DNA of 64,000 nt from Gammaproteobacteria bacterium (GCA_029289265.1 JARFTX010000006.1:37231-101230), one strand, 5' to 3'; counted from the first letter of the stretch, positions 28,947 through 42,053 are shown. Notes: generated from the letters alone by a model not told the origin. Made by a program: numbers and translations.

Positions 28947-30133
28947 AGGCCGTCCTCGTCATCAACGCCGGCTCGAGCAGCCTCAAGTTCGCGCTCTTCG
29001 AGTGCGACCCGGAGCTTGCCGAGCACCCGGTCGTCTCCGGACAGATCGACGGTATCGGCGCGAAGCCCGAGCTCTCGGCGAAGACCGCCAACGGTGCGCG
29101 CTTTCGTGGCGCGGTGCCGATCGGCGGCAGCCAGGGCGAGCAGCATCGCGCCGCGCTGGACCACCTCTTCGCCTGGCTCGACACCCAGGAGGCGGGCCTG
29201 GAGATCATCGCCGCGGGCCACCGCATCGTGCATGGCGGCGAACGCTACAGCGCGCCGGTGCGGCTCGACGAGGCGGTGCTCCGCGAGTTGGACGCCTTTG
29301 TTCCGCTCGCGCCGCTACATCAGCCGCACAACCTGCGGGGCGTGCGCGCCGTGGCCACGCTGATGCCGACGATTCCCCAGGTCGGCTGCTTCGACACGGC
29401 TTTCCATCGCAGCCAGAAGCCACTCGCGCAAGCCTTCGCGCTGCCGCGCGCGATCAGCGCCGAGGGCGTCAAGCGCTACGGCTTTCACGGTCTCTCCTAC
29501 GACTTCGTTGCGCGGCAGCTACCGGAGGTGATCGGCGAGCGTGCCCACGGCGCCGTGGTGATCGCCCACCTGGGCAACGGCGCCTCGATGTGCGCGCTGC
29601 GTGGGGGCCGCAGCGTCGCCTCGACCATGGGCTTCACCGCGGTCGAAGGCCTGATGATGGGCACGCGCACCGGCAGCCTCGACCCCGGAGTGCTGCTCTA
29701 CCTGATGGAGCAGAAGGGCATGGACGCGAAGGCGCTCACCAACCTGCTCTACAAGGAATCGGGCCTGCTCGGCGTCTCCGGCATCAGCCAGGACATGCGC
29801 ACCCTGCTCGCCTCGGATGCACCCGCTGCGCGCGAAGCGGTGGATCTCTTCTGCTACCGCATCGCACGCGAGCTGGGCTCCCTGGCTGCCGCAGCCGAGG
29901 GTCTCGACGCGCTGGTATTCACCGGCGGCATCGGCGAACACGCCGCACCGGTGCGCGAGCAGGTCGCCCGACTCTCGGGCTGGCTCGGCATCGAGATCGA
30001 CCCGGCCGCCAACGCCGCGCACGCCACGCGCATCGACGCCCCCGGCAGCCGGGTCGCGGTCGCGGTGGTGCCGACCAACGAGGAAGGCATGATCGCCCGC
30101 TACACCGTGGAGTTGCTCAACGGCGCACACTGA
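28943..30133 (+). CDS. ackA: Acetate kinase AckA
   Basis: AckA interconverts acetyl phosphate plus ADP with acetate plus ATP; some relatives use propionate or butyrate. The 396-residue ASKHA kinase shows [24 protein letters not shown], the catalytic DTAFH (Asp), [18 protein letters not shown] and FTGGIGEHA. It begins in an ATGA overlap with the MaoC-Pta gene, so the pair is co-translated. A strong hairpin terminator follows 17 bases after the stop. Confidence 0.96.
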   Translation: MKAVLVINAGSSSLKFALFECDPELAEHPVVSGQIDGIGAKPELSAKTANGARFRGAVPIGGSQGEQHRAALDHLFAWLDTQEAGLEIIAAGHRIVHGGERYSAPVRLDEAVLRELDAFVPLAPLHQPHNLRGVRAVATLMPTIPQVGCFDTAFHRSQKPLAQAFALPRAISAEGVKRYGFHGLSYDFVARQLPEVIGERAHGAVVIAHLGNGASMCALRGGRSVASTMGFTAVEGLMMGTRTGSLDPGVLLYLMEQKGMDAKALTNLLYKESGLLGVSGISQDMRTLLASDAPAAREAVDLFCYRIARELGSLAAAAEGLDALVFTGGIGEHAAPVREQVARLSGWLGIEIDPAANAAHATRIDAPGSRVAVAVVPTNEEGMIARYTVELLNGAH

Positions 30134-30150
30134 GCGGCGACCGCCGTCAG

Positions 30151-30182
30151 CGAAAAGGGCGACCCGCGGGTCGCCCTTTTCG
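30151..30182. terminator. Bidirectional terminator between ackA and gltD
   Basis: A 15-pair perfect stem (CGAAAAGGGCGACCC with its complement around GC) flanked by A- and T-runs in both directions. It serves ackA on the plus strand and the convergent gltBD operon on the minus strand. Confidence 0.88.
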
Positions 30183-30211
30183 TTTGCATCGCGCTCGGAC
30201 GGTCCGCGCGT

Positions 30212-31675
<1,464 letters not shown>

Positions 31676-31677
31676 GT

Positions 31678-34600
31678 TTATGCGGCCTCCAGTTGCTGCT
31701 GGCGCTTCTCGGCCATCTCGGCGAGGGCGCGGCGGTATTCGTGCGGCATCACCTTGACGAACTTGGTGCGGAAGGTGCTCCAGTGGTCGAGGATCTCACG
31801 GGCGCGCGCGCTGCCCGTGTAATGGGCGTGGCGCTGGATCAGCCCCTTGAGGATGAGCTCGTCGCCCATCTCGAGGTGGTCGATGTCGACGCGCCCATGG
31901 GCCTCGAGGTCGTCGCCGGATTCGGAGCCCTTGCGTGCCTCGATCTCCTCGGGCACCGGCTCGAGCGCGACCTGCGCCATGTTGCAGCGGGTCTCGAAGG
32001 TGCCATCCTCGTCGAGCACGTAGGCGATGCCGCCCGACATGCCCGCCGCGAAGTTGCGCCCGGTCTGGCCCAGCACGACGACCGTGCCGCCGGTCATGTA
32101 CTCGCAGCCGTGGTCGCCGACGCCCTCGACCACCGCGGTCGCGCCGGAGTTGCGCACGGCGAAGCGTTCGCCGCCGACCCCCGAAAGATAGGCCTCGCCC
32201 TCGATCGCGCCGTACAGCACGGTATTGCCGACGATGATGTTCTGCGTCGCGTCGCCGCGGAAGTCGGCCGCCGGGCGGACGACGATGCGCCCGCCGGAGA
32301 GGCCTTTGCCGACGTAGTCGTTGCCTTCGCCGACCAACTCGAGCGTGACGCCGCGGGCGAGGAAGGCGCCGAAGCTCTGCCCGGCGGTGCCCGCCAAGCG
32401 GATGTGGAGGGTGTCCTCGGGCAGGCCGCCGTGACCGTACTTGTGCGCGACGCGGCCCGACAGCATGGCGCCGACGGTGCGGTTGATGTTGCGCACCGGC
32501 AGCTCGATCTGCACCTTCTCGCCCTTTTCCAGTGCAGGCGCCGCCAATTCGATCAGCTGGTTGTCGAGCGCCTTGTCGAGCCCGTGATCCTGCACTTCCG
32601 TCTGGCGGCGCGGCACGCTCGCCGGCACGTCGGGACGGTAGAAGATGCGCGAGTAGTCGAGGCCCTTCGCCTTCCAGTGCGAGATGCCCTTCTTCATGTC
32701 GAGCAGATCCGCGCGGCCGATCAGGTCGTCGAAGCGGCGGATGCCCAGTTGCGCCATCAGCTCGCGCACTTCCTCGGCAACGAAGAAGAAGTAGTTCACG
32801 ACGTGCTCGGGCTGGCCGGTGAATTTCTCGCGCAGCACCGGATCCTGAGTCGCAACGCCGACCGGGCAGGTGTTGAGATGGCACTTGCGCATCATGATGC
32901 AGCCTTCGACGACGAGCGGTGCCGTCGCGAAGCCGAACTCGTCGGCGCCGAGCAGCGCGCCGATCACGACGTCGCGGCCGGTCTTCATCTGCCCGTCGAC
33001 CTGCACGCGGATGCGGCTGCGCAGACGGTTGAGGACCAGCGTCTGCTGCGTCTCGGCCAGACCCAGCTCCCACGGCGTGCCGGCGTGCTTGATCGACGAC
33101 CACGGGCTGGCGCCCGTGCCGCCGTCGTGACCGGCGATGACGACGTGGTCGGCCTTGGCCTTGGCGACGCCGGCCGCGACCGTGCCGACGCCGATCTCGG
33201 AGACGAGCTTGACCGACACCGAGGCGGCCGGATTGGCGTTCTTCAGGTCATGGATGAGCTGCGCCAGATCCTCGATCGAGTAGATGTCGTGGTGCGGCGG
33301 CGGCGAGATCAGGCCAACGCCCGGCACCGAGTGGCGCAGGAAGCCGATGTACTCGGAGACCTTGTGGCCGGGCAACTGGCCGCCTTCACCGGGCTTGGCG
33401 CCCTGCGCCATCTTGATCTGCAACTGGTCGGCATTGACCAGATACTCGGCCGTGACGCCGAAGCGGCCCGAGGCGACCTGCTTGATCGCCGAGCGCAGGC
33501 TGTCGCCGGCCGCAAGTTCCAGATCGCGGGCGACCGCACGCTCGCCGATCACCTGCGACAGGCGCATTGCCTTGGCGATGGGCTTGAAGCGCATGGGATC
33601 CTCGCCACCTTCGCCGGTGTTCGACTTGCCGCCGATGCGGTTCATCGCGATCGCAAGCGTGGTGTGCGCCTCGGTCGAGATCGAGCCGAGCGACATCGCG
33701 CCGGTAGCGAAACGCCTGACGATCTCCTTGGCCGACTCGACCTCGTCGAGCGCGACCGGGGGGCCGGCCGGCTTCAACTCGAACAGCCCGCGCAGGGTCA
33801 TGTGGCGACGCGTCTGATCGTTGATCAGGCGCGCATATTCCTTGTAGGAGTCGTAGCGGCCGGAGCGTGTCGAATGCTGCAGCTTGGCGATCGCGTCCGG
33901 CGTCCACATGTGGTCGTCGCCGCGCACGCGGTAGGCGTACTCGCCGCCGGCATCGAGCATGTCGGCGAGCACCGGGTCGGGGCTGAACGCCTTCTTGTGC
34001 AGGCGCACCGCCTCCTCCATGACCTGGAACACGCCGATGCCTTCGACCTGGCTGGTGGTGCCGGTGAAGTATTTGTCGAGCAGCGCCTGCTGCAGACCGA
34101 CCGCCTCGAAGATCTGCGCGCCGGTGTAGGACATGTAGGTCGAGATGCCCATCTTGGACATGACCTTCATGAGCCCCTTGCCGATCGCCTTGACGAAGTG
34201 CTTGACGTACTTCTGCCCGGCTTCGGTACTGCCGGCGAGCGACTGCAGCGTCTCGAGCGCGAGGTAGGGATGCACGGCCTCGGCACCGTAGCCGGCGAGC
34301 ACCGCGAAGTGATGCACCTCGCGCGCCGATCCGGTCTCCACCACCAGGCCGGCACGCGTGCGCAGCCCCTGGGTGACCAGATGCTGATGCACCGCGGAGA
34401 GCGCGAGCAGCGCAGGGATGGCGACCCGATCGGGGCCGATGCCACGATCCGAGACAATTAGAATGTTGTAGCCGAGGTGCACCTTGTCTTCGGCCTCGGC
34501 GCACAGCGAGGCGAGGCGCGCCTCCACCCCTTCGCTGCCCCAGTCGGCCGGGTAGCAGATGTCGAGCTCGGCCGAGCGGAACTTGTCGTGGGTGTGGTCG

Positions 34601-36351
34601 GCGATCTGACGGATCTTCGCCATGTCGGCGAAGTCGAGCACCGGCTGAGAGACTTCGAGACGGAACGGCGGGTTGATCTCGTTGATCTCGAGCAGGTTCG
34701 GCCGCGGCCCGATGAAGGACACCAGCGACATCACCAGTTGCTCACGGATCGGGTCGATCGGCGGGTTGGTGACCTGCGCGAAGAGCTGGCGGAAGTAGTT
34801 GAAGAGCGGCTTTTCCTTGCCCGACAGCACCGCCAGCGGCGAGTCGTTGCCCATCGAGCCGGTCGCCTCCTCGCCCGCCTTGCCCATCGGCTCGAGGATG
34901 AACTTGATGTCCTCCTGCGTGTAGCCGAATGCCTGCTGGCGGTCGAGCAAGGACACGTCGCTCGCGGGCGCAGTCGTGTCGGCCGGCGCTTCGAGGCCGT
35001 CGAGCTCGATGTTGATGCGCGACAGCCAGTCGGTGTAGGGCCGCGCCGCGGCGAGCGAATCCTTGAGTTCCTTGTCGTCGATGATGCGCCCCTGCTCCAT
35101 GTCGATCAGGAACATCTTGCCGGGCTGCAGGCGCCACTTCTTGACGATGCGGCTGTCGGGAATCGGCAGCACGCCGGACTCCGAGGCCATCACGACGAGA
35201 TCGTCGTCGGTGACGAGGTAGCGTGCAGGACGCAGGCCATTTCGGTCGAGCGTCGCGCCGATCTGGCGGCCGTCGGTGAAGGCGACCGCGGCCGGGCCGT
35301 CCCACGGCTCCATCATCGCGGCATGGTACTCGTAGAAGGCGCGGCGGCGCGGATCCATGTGGGTGTGTGATTCCCACGCCTCGGGAATCATCATCATCAC
35401 CGCATGCGCCATCGAGTAGCCGCTCATCACCAGCAGCTCGAGCGCGTTGTCGAAGGCGGCCGAATCCGACTGATCCGGGTAGATCAGCGGCCAGATCTTC
35501 TCCAGATCGGCACCGAGCAGCGGCGACGAGACGCCCTTCTCGCGCGCCCGCATCCAGTTGTAGTTGCCGCGCAGGGTGTTGATCTCGCCGTTGTGGGCGA
35601 TGTAGCGGAACGGGTGGGCGAGGTTCCACTTCGGAAAGGTGTTGGTCGAGAAGCGCTGGTGCACGAGCGCGAGCGCCGACACCGTGCGCAGATCGACGAG
35701 ATCCAGGTAGTACTCGCCGACCTGGGTCGCGAGCAGCAAGCCCTTGTAATTGACGGTGCGGGTCGACATGGAGACCATGTAGAACTCCTTGCCGTACTTG
35801 AGCTTGAGCGACTGGATCGCGTTGGCGGCGCGGCGGCGCACGACGTAAAGCTTGCGCTCGAGCGCCTCGGGCACCATGACGTCGGGGCCGCGGCCGATGA
35901 AGACCTGGCGGATCACCGGCTCGGTCGCCTTCACCGCCGGCGACATCGGCATGTCGCGATTGACGGGAACGTCGCGCCAGCCGAGCACGACCTGGCCTTC
36001 GGCGCGAATGGCGCGCTCGATCTCCTCTTCGCAGGCGAGGCGCGAGGCACGCTCCTTGGGCATGAAGACCATGCCGACGCCGTACTCGCCGGGCAAGGGC
36101 AGGGTCACGCCCTGCTCGGACATCTGCTCGCGATAGAGTTGGTCGGGAATCTGGATCAGGATGCCCGCGCCGTCACCCTGCAGCGGGTCGGCACCGACCG
36201 CGCCACGATGGTCGAGGTTCTTGAGAATCTCGAGCCCCTGACCGACGATCGAGTGACTCTTCACGCCTTTGATGTGGGCGACGAAACCCACGCCACAGGC
36301 GTCGTGCTCGTTGATCGGGTCGTACAAGCCCTGCTTCTGGGGGACGTCCAT
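31678..36351 (-). CDS. gltB: Glutamate synthase large subunit GltB
   Basis: GltB releases ammonia from glutamine and channels it to 2-oxoglutarate, giving glutamate; with glutamine synthetase it forms the GS-GOGAT nitrogen route. The 1557-residue product has a short propeptide ending before Cys19 ([16 protein letters not shown]), the N-terminal nucleophile. The FMN synthase domain contains [13 protein letters not shown] and [13 protein letters not shown]. The 3Fe-4S site is [13 protein letters not shown], and the C-terminal GXGXG beta-helix follows. The start is ATG 36351 ([12 protein letters not shown]), not the 24-codon longer frame. Upstream are a sigma70-like promoter and two NtrC-type sites. 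Confidence 0.97.
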   Translation of the reverse strand: MDVPQKQGLYDPINEHDACGVGFVAHIKGVKSHSIVGQGLEILKNLDHRGAVGADPLQGDGAGILIQIPDQLYREQMSEQGVTLPLPGEYGVGMVFMPKERASRLACEEEIERAIRAEGQVVLGWRDVPVNRDMPMSPAVKATEPVIRQVFIGRGPDVMVPEALERKLYVVRRRAANAIQSLKLKYGKEFYMVSMSTRTVNYKGLLLATQVGEYYLDLVDLRTVSALALVHQRFSTNTFPKWNLAHPFRYIAHNGEINTLRGNYNWMRAREKGVSSPLLGADLEKIWPLIYPDQSDSAAFDNALELLVMSGYSMAHAVMMMIPEAWESHTHMDPRRRAFYEYHAAMMEPWDGPAAVAFTDGRQIGATLDRNGLRPARYLVTDDDLVVMASESGVLPIPDSRIVKKWRLQPGKMFLIDMEQGRIIDDKELKDSLAAARPYTDWLSRINIELDGLEAPADTTAPASDVSLLDRQQAFGYTQEDIKFILEPMGKAGEEATGSMGNDSPLAVLSGKEKPLFNYFRQLFAQVTNPPIDPIREQLVMSLVSFIGPRPNLLEINEINPPFRLEVSQPVLDFADMAKIRQIADHTHDKFRSAELDICYPADWGSEGVEARLASLCAEAEDKVHLGYNILIVSDRGIGPDRVAIPALLALSAVHQHLVTQGLRTRAGLVVETGSAREVHHFAVLAGYGAEAVHPYLALETLQSLAGSTEAGQKYVKHFVKAIGKGLMKVMSKMGISTYMSYTGAQIFEAVGLQQALLDKYFTGTTSQVEGIGVFQVMEEAVRLHKKAFSPDPVLADMLDAGGEYAYRVRGDDHMWTPDAIAKLQHSTRSGRYDSYKEYARLINDQTRRHMTLRGLFELKPAGPPVALDEVESAKEIVRRFATGAMSLGSISTEAHTTLAIAMNRIGGKSNTGEGGEDPMRFKPIAKAMRLSQVIGERAVARDLELAAGDSLRSAIKQVASGRFGVTAEYLVNADQLQIKMAQGAKPGEGGQLPGHKVSEYIGFLRHSVPGVGLISPPPHHDIYSIEDLAQLIHDLKNANPAASVSVKLVSEIGVGTVAAGVAKAKADHVVIAGHDGGTGASPWSSIKHAGTPWELGLAETQQTLVLNRLRSRIRVQVDGQMKTGRDVVIGALLGADEFGFATAPLVVEGCIMMRKCHLNTCPVGVATQDPVLREKFTGQPEHVVNYFFFVAEEVRELMAQLGIRRFDDLIGRADLLDMKKGISHWKAKGLDYSRIFYRPDVPASVPRRQTEVQDHGLDKALDNQLIELAAPALEKGEKVQIELPVRNINRTVGAMLSGRVAHKYGHGGLPEDTLHIRLAGTAGQSFGAFLARGVTLELVGEGNDYVGKGLSGGRIVVRPAADFRGDATQNIIVGNTVLYGAIEGEAYLSGVGGERFAVRNSGATAVVEGVGDHGCEYMTGGTVVVLGQTGRNFAAGMSGGIAYVLDEDGTFETRCNMAQVALEPVPEEIEARKGSESGDDLEAHGRVDIDHLEMGDELILKGLIQRHAHYTGSARAREILDHWSTFRTKFVKVMPHEYRRALAEMAEKRQQQLEAA

Positions 36352-36538
36352 CTCACTCTTCCTCGACACTAATCGTTCGCCGGACACGCCCGTGACAGAG
36401 CGGGCGTCTCGCACCGCCAGCAAGAAACATGCTCAATGAACCTGCGTGCATGAGACAGGGTCCGAAGCGCACGCGTTCCGGAATCCAGCCGACGCGCAGG
36501 CGCGCGCGGCCTCAACCTACGGTCCAGGCGGACCGTCG

Positions 36539-36567
36539 AATATACTCGCGCGAAACCCCTGATTCAA
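36539..36567 (-). promoter_or_regulatory. Sigma70-like promoter of gltBD
   Basis: On the minus strand TTGAAT (36567-36562), a 17-base spacer and TATATT (36544-36539) form a good promoter. It gives a leader of roughly 180 bases before gltB. No dyad or riboswitch was recognised in that leader. Confidence 0.55.
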
Positions 36568-36602
36568 TAGTTTTTTGCAGCGCCGCACAGCCGCGCGGCA
36601 CC

Positions 36603-36619
36603 TGCACCATTGTTGTGCA
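36603..36619. promoter_or_regulatory. NtrC-type binding site 1 upstream of gltB
   Basis: TGCACC-ATTGT-TGTGCA matches the NtrC consensus TGCACC-N5-GGTGCA at 11 of 12 arm positions. It lies 36 bases upstream of the gltB -35 box and 34 bases from the dgt stop. Confidence 0.6.
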
Positions 36620-36621
36620 AA

Positions 36622-36638
36622 AGCACCAGATTGGTGCG
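36622..36638. promoter_or_regulatory. NtrC-type binding site 2 upstream of gltB
   Basis: AGCACC-AGATT-GGTGCG matches the NtrC consensus arms at 10 of 12 positions. Its centre is 19 bases from site 1, close to two helical turns, the arrangement of NtrC enhancers. Confidence 0.6.
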
Positions 36639-36652
36639 AACGGCAAGGGGTT

Positions 36653-37777
36653 TCAGTGAATCTCACCGACTGCAAAAAGACGCCGATGTTCCCTTATGGC
36701 ATATCTATCGGTCATTCCCGCGACATAGTCGGCGACTGCGCGCGGAGCGTCTTCGAGCGCGCGCTTCTGATACTGGGGCGGCAGAAGACGGGGATCGGCA
36801 ATGAAGGCCTCGAAAAGCTCGGTGAGAATCCGACGCGCCTTGTCGGTCATGCGCAGGACCTGATAATGACGGTAGAGATTGTCGCGCAGGAATAGCTTGA
36901 GTTCCCGCAACTTGGGCGCGAGCGCCTCCGACCACGCTGCCAGACGGGGCGCGGCGCGCACATCGTCGAGCGTGACGACCCTAGAATGCACTAGATTGGT
37001 GCGCGTCTGCGCGATCAGGTCGAGCGCCATCGCGTTGATCATCCGTCGAATCGTCTCGTGGATCAGCCGGCGACCGGCAAGACCGGGCCAGTCCAACTCC
37101 ACGGCACGCCGCATTCCGGCAAAGATCTCGAGCTCCTGAAGTTGCTCGAGCGTGATCAAGCCGGAGCGCAGGCCGTCGTCCACGTCGTGATTGTTGTAGG
37201 CGATCTCGTCGGCAAGGTTGGCGAGTTGAGCCTCGAGCGAAGGCTGAGTGCCTTCGAGAAAGCGCCGCCCCAGATCGCCGAGCTCGGCCGCCTTGGCCTT
37301 GGCGCAGTGCTTGAGGATGCCCTCGCGCGTCTCCCAGGTGAGGTTGAGCCCATCGAACGCCGCGTAATGCTCCTCGAGCACATCGACCGTGCGCAGGGAC
37401 TGCAGGTTGTGCTCGAATCCCCCATGGGCAGCCATGCATTTCGCCAGCGCGTCCTGTCCGGCGTGGCCGAAAGGTGTGTGGCCGAGATCGTGCGCCAGCG
37501 CAATCGCCTCGGCGAGGTCCTCATTGAGGCCCAACTCGCGGGCGATGCTGCGGCAGATCTGCGCGACCTCGATGCTGTGGGTCAGCCGCGTGCGAAAGAG
37601 ATCACCCTCGTGATTGACGAAGACCTGGGTCTTGTACTCGAGGCGACGAAAGGCTGTGGAGTGGACGATGCGGTCGCGATCGCGCTGGAACTCGCCGCGT
37701 GCGGTCGGAGCCGGTTCGGCATGCGCACGCCCGCGCGAAACCGCCTCGGTGACAGCGTACGTGGCGAGCGCAGTCAT
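36653..37777 (-). CDS. dgt: Deoxyguanosinetriphosphate triphosphohydrolase-like protein
   Basis: An HD-domain dNTPase that releases triphosphate from dGTP or other dNTPs. The 374-residue protein has [19 protein letters not shown], the metal-binding H..HD..H..D set in [10 protein letters not shown] and [13 protein letters not shown], and [16 protein letters not shown] for the last Asp. It is the short type-2 form found in beta- and gammaproteobacteria. It starts in an ATGA overlap with aroB and sits between aroB and gltB, the usual betaproteobacterial order. Confidence 0.93.
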   Translation of the reverse strand: MTALATYAVTEAVSRGRAHAEPAPTARGEFQRDRDRIVHSTAFRRLEYKTQVFVNHEGDLFRTRLTHSIEVAQICRSIARELGLNEDLAEAIALAHDLGHTPFGHAGQDALAKCMAAHGGFEHNLQSLRTVDVLEEHYAAFDGLNLTWETREGILKHCAKAKAAELGDLGRRFLEGTQPSLEAQLANLADEIAYNNHDVDDGLRSGLITLEQLQELEIFAGMRRAVELDWPGLAGRRLIHETIRRMINAMALDLIAQTRTNLVHSRVVTLDDVRAAPRLAAWSEALAPKLRELKLFLRDNLYRHYQVLRMTDKARRILTELFEAFIADPRLLPPQYQKRALEDAPRAVADYVAGMTDRYAIREHRRLFAVGEIH

Positions 37778-38856
37778 GCGCAGCGCGCGTCGATGGCCGC
37801 GGCGATGGCGTCCCGGCCGGCATCTGCATGGATCACCGCCTCGCCGATGGCCCGCAGCAGGATGAGGCGCAGTTGCCCGCCCTCGACCTTCTTGTCGCCC
37901 GCCATCAGATCCAGGTAGGTCTGCAGCGGCAGGCGCGGCCCCTGAACTGGCAACCCGGCGCGACGATGAAGCGACTCGATGCGTGCGACTACCACATCGT
38001 CAATCCAGCCCAGCCGGCGCGAGAGCTCGGCCGCCATCATCGTTCCTGCGGCCACGGCTTCTCCGTGCAGCCATTGGCCATAGCCCAGGCCCGCCTCGAT
38101 CGCATGACCGAAGGTATGGCCGAGATTGAGCAAAGCGCGTTCGCCCTGTTCGGTCTCGTCGCGCGCGACGACCTCGGCCTTGTTCGCGCACGAGCGTTCG
38201 ATCGCGAAGGCGAGTGCGCCGGCATCGCGCGCGAGCAGGGCTTCGAGGTTGGTTTCGAGCCAGACGAAGAATTCGGCGTCGCGGATGAGCCCGTACTTGA
38301 TGACTTCGGCGACGCCGGCCCGGAGCTCGCGGTCGGGCAGCGAGTCGAGCGTAGCCGTGTCGGCGATCACCGCGCGCGGCTGGAAAAAAGCGCCGATCAT
38401 GTTCTTGCCGAGCGGATGATTGATCGCGGTCTTGCCGCCGACCGAGGAATCGACCTGGGCGAGCAGCGTGGTCGGGATCTGCACGAAGGGCATGCCGCGC
38501 TGGTAAGTGGCGGCGGCGAACCCCGCCATATCGCCGATCACCCCGCCCCCTAGCGCGACCAGCGTAGTCGAGCGCTCGCAGCGCCCTTCGAGGAGCGCAT
38601 CGAACACCCGATTGAGCGTGACCCAGTCCTTGTGCGCCTCGCCGTCGGGCAGCACCACGGCGCTCGTCGCGACACCCTGCTTCTCCAGCGCCGTGCGGAC
38701 CCGCTCGAGATAGAGCGGCCCGACCACGTCGTTGGTGACGATCGCCACCCGCGGACGGGCGATGTGGCGGCGGATCAGTGCCCCGTCGTCCAGAAGGCCG
38801 CGACCGATGTAGATCGGGTAGCTGCGCTCACCGAGGGCGACATTCAGGGTCTGCAT
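37774..38856 (-). CDS. aroB: 3-dehydroquinate synthase AroB
   Basis: AroB cyclises DAHP to 3-dehydroquinate, the second step of the shikimate pathway, using NAD and a divalent metal. The 360-residue protein begins [40 protein letters not shown] and [26 protein letters not shown] (cut here into two conserved stretches) hold NAD and substrate residues, and [12 protein letters not shown] supplies metal-binding histidines. ATG 38856 overlaps the 3' end of aroK by 29 bases, and its stop overlaps the dgt start. Confidence 0.97.
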   Translation of the reverse strand: MQTLNVALGERSYPIYIGRGLLDDGALIRRHIARPRVAIVTNDVVGPLYLERVRTALEKQGVATSAVVLPDGEAHKDWVTLNRVFDALLEGRCERSTTLVALGGGVIGDMAGFAAATYQRGMPFVQIPTTLLAQVDSSVGGKTAINHPLGKNMIGAFFQPRAVIADTATLDSLPDRELRAGVAEVIKYGLIRDAEFFVWLETNLEALLARDAGALAFAIERSCANKAEVVARDETEQGERALLNLGHTFGHAIEAGLGYGQWLHGEAVAAGTMMAAELSRRLGWIDDVVVARIESLHRRAGLPVQGPRLPLQTYLDLMAGDKKVEGGQLRLILLRAIGEAVIHADAGRDAIAAAIDARCA

Positions 38857-39379
38857 GGGTTTTCCGGTATTCCTCGATTGCTTTCTCGACGTTGCGCACC
38901 ATCCCACCTGGATTTCCGCGCCCACCTTCGACGACGACGTCGGCGACCTCGCGGTAGAGCGGATCGCGCTCGCGGTGCAACGCCTCGATGCGTTCGCGCG
39001 GATTGGCGACCTGCAACAGAGGGCGACTACGGTCGTGGCGGGTGCGCTCCCACAGGAGCCGTGGCTGGACGTCCAGATAGACGACGATACCACGTGCGGC
39101 GAGTACTGCGCGGTTGGCCGGATCGAGGACGACCCCACCCCCGGTCGCGAGCACCAGTCCCGACTCCTGCGTCAATTCGTCGAGCAACTGCGCCTCGCGC
39201 CGCCGAAATCCGGCCTCGCCCTCGATGTCGAAGATGGTGGCCACCCGCACCCCCAACCGCGCCTCGAGCTCCTGGTCGCAGTCGACGAACCGCAACCCGT
39301 GCCGCCGGGCATACTCACGCCCGACGGTGGTCTTGCCGGAGCCCATCATGCCCACCAGCACGACAACTGATGGGCTCAT
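38828..39379 (-). CDS. aroK: Shikimate kinase AroK
   Basis: AroK phosphorylates shikimate with ATP. The 183-residue P-loop kinase reads [20 protein letters not shown], with the phosphate loop at residues 10-17, then [11 protein letters not shown] (shikimate site), [12 protein letters not shown] and [13 protein letters not shown], and the lid [14 protein letters not shown] 39379 is used; a TTG at 39409 would add ten residues. It follows pilQ and overlaps aroB, the conserved pilQ-aroK-aroB order. Confidence 0.96.
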   Translation of the reverse strand: MSPSVVVLVGMMGSGKTTVGREYARRHGLRFVDCDQELEARLGVRVATIFDIEGEAGFRRREAQLLDELTQESGLVLATGGGVVLDPANRAVLAARGIVVYLDVQPRLLWERTRHDRSRPLLQVANPRERIEALHRERDPLYREVADVVVEGGRGNPGGMVRNVEKAIEEYRKTHADPECRPR

Positions 39380-39434
39380 GTCCGAAGGTCGCGCGACAGG
39401 CTCGATCAAGTGGTGCGCTCTTCGAGCCCGGCGT

Positions 39435-41531
39435 CTACCGCAACGACAATGAATCGGTCACGATTCTCGGGGTGATGAACACCAGCAATTCAGATCGATT
39501 GGCCACTCTCGTGGTGTTCTTGAAGAGGTTGCCAAGCACCGGCACATCGCCCAGCACCGGCACCTGATTGACGCGCGTGGATTCTTCCTCCTCGTAGATC
39601 CCACCGATCACGACGGTACCGCCGTTATCCACGAGCACCTCGGTCTGGATGTTCTTGGTGTCGATTGGCGGGACACCCAAGACGGCTCGGGAAAAGTCCG
39701 CCCGATCCTTGTTCACCAGCACCTGTAGTTGCACCCGTCCATCCGGGGTAATCTGAGGCCGCACCTTGAGCGCCAAGACGGCTTTCTTGAACGAAACACT
39801 GGTTGCGCCAGAGCTTGTCGCTTCCTGGTATGGAATCTCCGTACCCTGCTCGATCGAGGCCTCGACCTGATTCGCGGTCAGCACGCGGGGACTCGAGATG
39901 ACGCGACCCCGACCGTCCGACTCGAGGGCAGCGAGTTCCAGGTTCAGGAAGCGTGTGGCCGAGCGATTGAACAGGCTCAAGTTCAGCGTCGAGAATGTCG
40001 TAACCGGCGCTGCGCCGCCACTCTGGAACCCGTCACCGATGAGGGCGCCGCCAGCGAATTGTCCGAGCCCGACACGTGCACCGCCGCCCACACTTGGGCC
40101 GCGCTGATTACTGAGGCCCAACCGCACGCCCAGATTACGTGCGAAGTCCTTGTTGGCCTCGACGACACGTGCCTCGATCATGACCTGTCGAGGCACGATG
40201 TCGATCTCTGAGATGAGTCTCCGCACATCTTCAAGCCGCGTGGCGACATCGGTCACGAATAGCTTGTTACTGCGCTCATCGACGACGACGCTGCCCCGCT
40301 GCGAGAGCACGGTCTGATCGCGGCTCCGGAGAAAATCGAAGATCTCCTTGGCCTTGTGGTAATTGATCTGGAAGCTCTCGGTCTGCAGCGGCTCTAGATC
40401 GCCGATCTGTGCGCGCGCCTCAAGTTGCTGGCGTTCCCGCGCGGCGAGTTCGTCGCTGGGGGCGATCCAGATGACGTTGCCGGTCTTGCGCATGTCCAGG
40501 CCCTTGGCCTGGAGGATGATGTCGAGCGCCTGGTCCCACGGCACGTCCTTAAGGCGCAGCGTGAGGTTTCCAGAGACGGAATCGCTGGTGACGATGTTGA
40601 AGTCGGTGAAGTCGGCGATGACCTGTAACACCGAGCGCACGTCGATGTTCTGGAAGTTGAGCGAGAGCCGCTCGCCCTGGAACTGCCCGCGCTGCACGAG
40701 ACGGCTCGGATCCTCGACGACGCGGCGCACCTCGAGCACGAACTGGGTGTCGCTCTGGTAGGCGTTGTGCTCCCACAGTCCGTGCGGCGCCACCAGGAGG
40801 CGCACGTTGTCGCCTTGCTGCTGGGCCGTCATGGCGGTTACCGGCGTGCCGAAATCGGTGACGTCGGAACGGCGGCGCAGGTGCTCGGGCAGGCTGCTGC
40901 CGAGGAACTCGACGATCAGGTTGCCGCCCTGCTGACGAATGTCGATGCCGGTATCGGACCGCGAAAGTTGCACGACGATCCGGCCTTCTCCGTCCTTGCC
41001 GCGGCGGAACTGGATGTCCTGCACGCTGCTGGCGGCGGCCTGGACCTCGGGACGCGGCGCCGCGAAGGTCGCGATGGCTTCGGCCACTTGGGTCGTCGCG
41101 GCGACATCGCGCACCACAGGCGAAAGCGCGATGACGATGTCCCGTCCATCCATCCGCGTGTCGTAGGGCGTCAGGCGGTTGAGGTTGAGCACGAGGCGAG
41201 TGCGGTCGCCGACCTGGACGATGTTGGCGCTGCGCAACTCGCCTTGGCCGACGTTCTCCTGACTGCGGCCGAGTGCATTGGCCGTCCCCGGAAAATCGAA
41301 GGCGATGCGGGCTGGGTTGGCGACGCTGAAGCTCGCCGGCGGATTCGCGAGTGGTTCGCTGAGGGTGATCCGCACCAGCACGGCGCCGCCCTGCTCGACA
41401 ACGCTGAAGCCCTCAATGCGGTTCAGCGCCTGCTGTTCGGCGGATGCGGCCTCCTGGGCCAGAGCGGCAGAGGCAGGCGCGCCAAGCAGGACGAATGCCC
41501 CCAGCAGCGCCATCATTGTTGTGCGTTTCAT
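39435..41531 (-). CDS. pilQ: Type IV pilus secretin PilQ
   Basis: PilQ forms the outer-membrane channel for type IV pili. The 698-residue preprotein has a signal peptide (MMALLGAFVLLGAPASAALAQ). Two AMIN domains bind peptidoglycan (FSVVEQGGAVLVRITLSEPL and IQFRRGKDGEGRIVVQLS). Secretin N domains follow (LSLNFQNIDVRSVLQVIADF) and then a secretin domain with VPVLGDVPVLGNLFKNTT and LLVFITPRIV. It is the last gene of the pilMNOPQ operon. Confidence 0.97.
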   Translation of the reverse strand: MKRTTMMALLGAFVLLGAPASAALAQEAASAEQQALNRIEGFSVVEQGGAVLVRITLSEPLANPPASFSVANPARIAFDFPGTANALGRSQENVGQGELRSANIVQVGDRTRLVLNLNRLTPYDTRMDGRDIVIALSPVVRDVAATTQVAEAIATFAAPRPEVQAAASSVQDIQFRRGKDGEGRIVVQLSRSDTGIDIRQQGGNLIVEFLGSSLPEHLRRRSDVTDFGTPVTAMTAQQQGDNVRLLVAPHGLWEHNAYQSDTQFVLEVRRVVEDPSRLVQRGQFQGERLSLNFQNIDVRSVLQVIADFTDFNIVTSDSVSGNLTLRLKDVPWDQALDIILQAKGLDMRKTGNVIWIAPSDELAARERQQLEARAQIGDLEPLQTESFQINYHKAKEIFDFLRSRDQTVLSQRGSVVVDERSNKLFVTDVATRLEDVRRLISEIDIVPRQVMIEARVVEANKDFARNLGVRLGLSNQRGPSVGGGARVGLGQFAGGALIGDGFQSGGAAPVTTFSTLNLSLFNRSATRFLNLELAALESDGRGRVISSPRVLTANQVEASIEQGTEIPYQEATSSGATSVSFKKAVLALKVRPQITPDGRVQLQVLVNKDRADFSRAVLGVPPIDTKNIQTEVLVDNGGTVVIGGIYEEEESTRVNQVPVLGDVPVLGNLFKNTTRVANRSELLVFITPRIVTDSLSLR

Positions 41532-41542
41532 CGAATTGCCTC

Positions 41543-42052
41543 CTACTGCTCTTGCAAGAGCAACTTGGCGGTGCGTTCCACCCAGTCGCCGTTGATGTCT
41601 TCTACGAGTTCCATGAGCGTGACTTCGGTTTCCGCAATCTGCGTCACCACTCCGTAGTTCTGGCCGAGATAGTTTCCGACCTTCACCTGGTGCAGGCTGC
41701 GATCGACCCGGATCAGCGCGTGGGCCGTATCGCCCTGTATCAACGCACCGACCATGGTCAGCGACTCGAGCGGATAGAGCTCAAGCGGCTCCTTGGGCCG
41801 GGCGAGATCGGGTCCGCCGGCGGTAGCGGCGGCGCGGGTTTCGGGCTCGATGCGGGAATTGGCGAACGGGCTGACCAGGCTCCCGGCATCGTACTCGATG
41901 ATCGGAAACGGTTTCATCTCGGGCAGTGGTTTGACGCCTCCCCTCATGCCGCGGGTCTGTTCCGCCATCCAGGCCTGGATGTCCTCTTCGGGGCCGGCGC
42001 AGGCAACAAGCACGAGGCTGCACATCAAGATCATTAGGCGTGTCATGGGCAT
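41543..42052 (-). CDS. pilP: Type IV pilus lipoprotein PilP
   Basis: An inner-membrane lipoprotein that links PilNO to the PilQ secretin. The 169-residue preprotein has lipobox LVLVAC (Cys18), a flexible linker, and the HR-type beta domain (PLELYPLESLTMVGALIQGD, LIRVDRSLHQVKVGNYLGQN). The gap to pilQ is eleven bases and to pilO one base, all in one transcript. Confidence 0.95.
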   Translation of the reverse strand: MPMTRLMILMCSLVLVACAGPEEDIQAWMAEQTRGMRGGVKPLPEMKPFPIIEYDAGSLVSPFANSRIEPETRAAATAGGPDLARPKEPLELYPLESLTMVGALIQGDTAHALIRVDRSLHQVKVGNYLGQNYGVVTQIAETEVTLMELVEDINGDWVERTAKLLLQEQ

Positions 42053-42053
42053 C

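Noticed and set aside
31693..36372. Several long plus-strand frames opposite gltB
   Set aside because: Antisense shadows of gltB with biased Leu/Asp/Arg/His composition.
36472..36488. Possible sigma54 promoter for gltB (minus strand CTGG-N10-GC pattern)
   Set aside because: Only the GG and GC dinucleotides fit; the CAC and TT flanks are missing, while a much better sigma70 promoter lies upstream.
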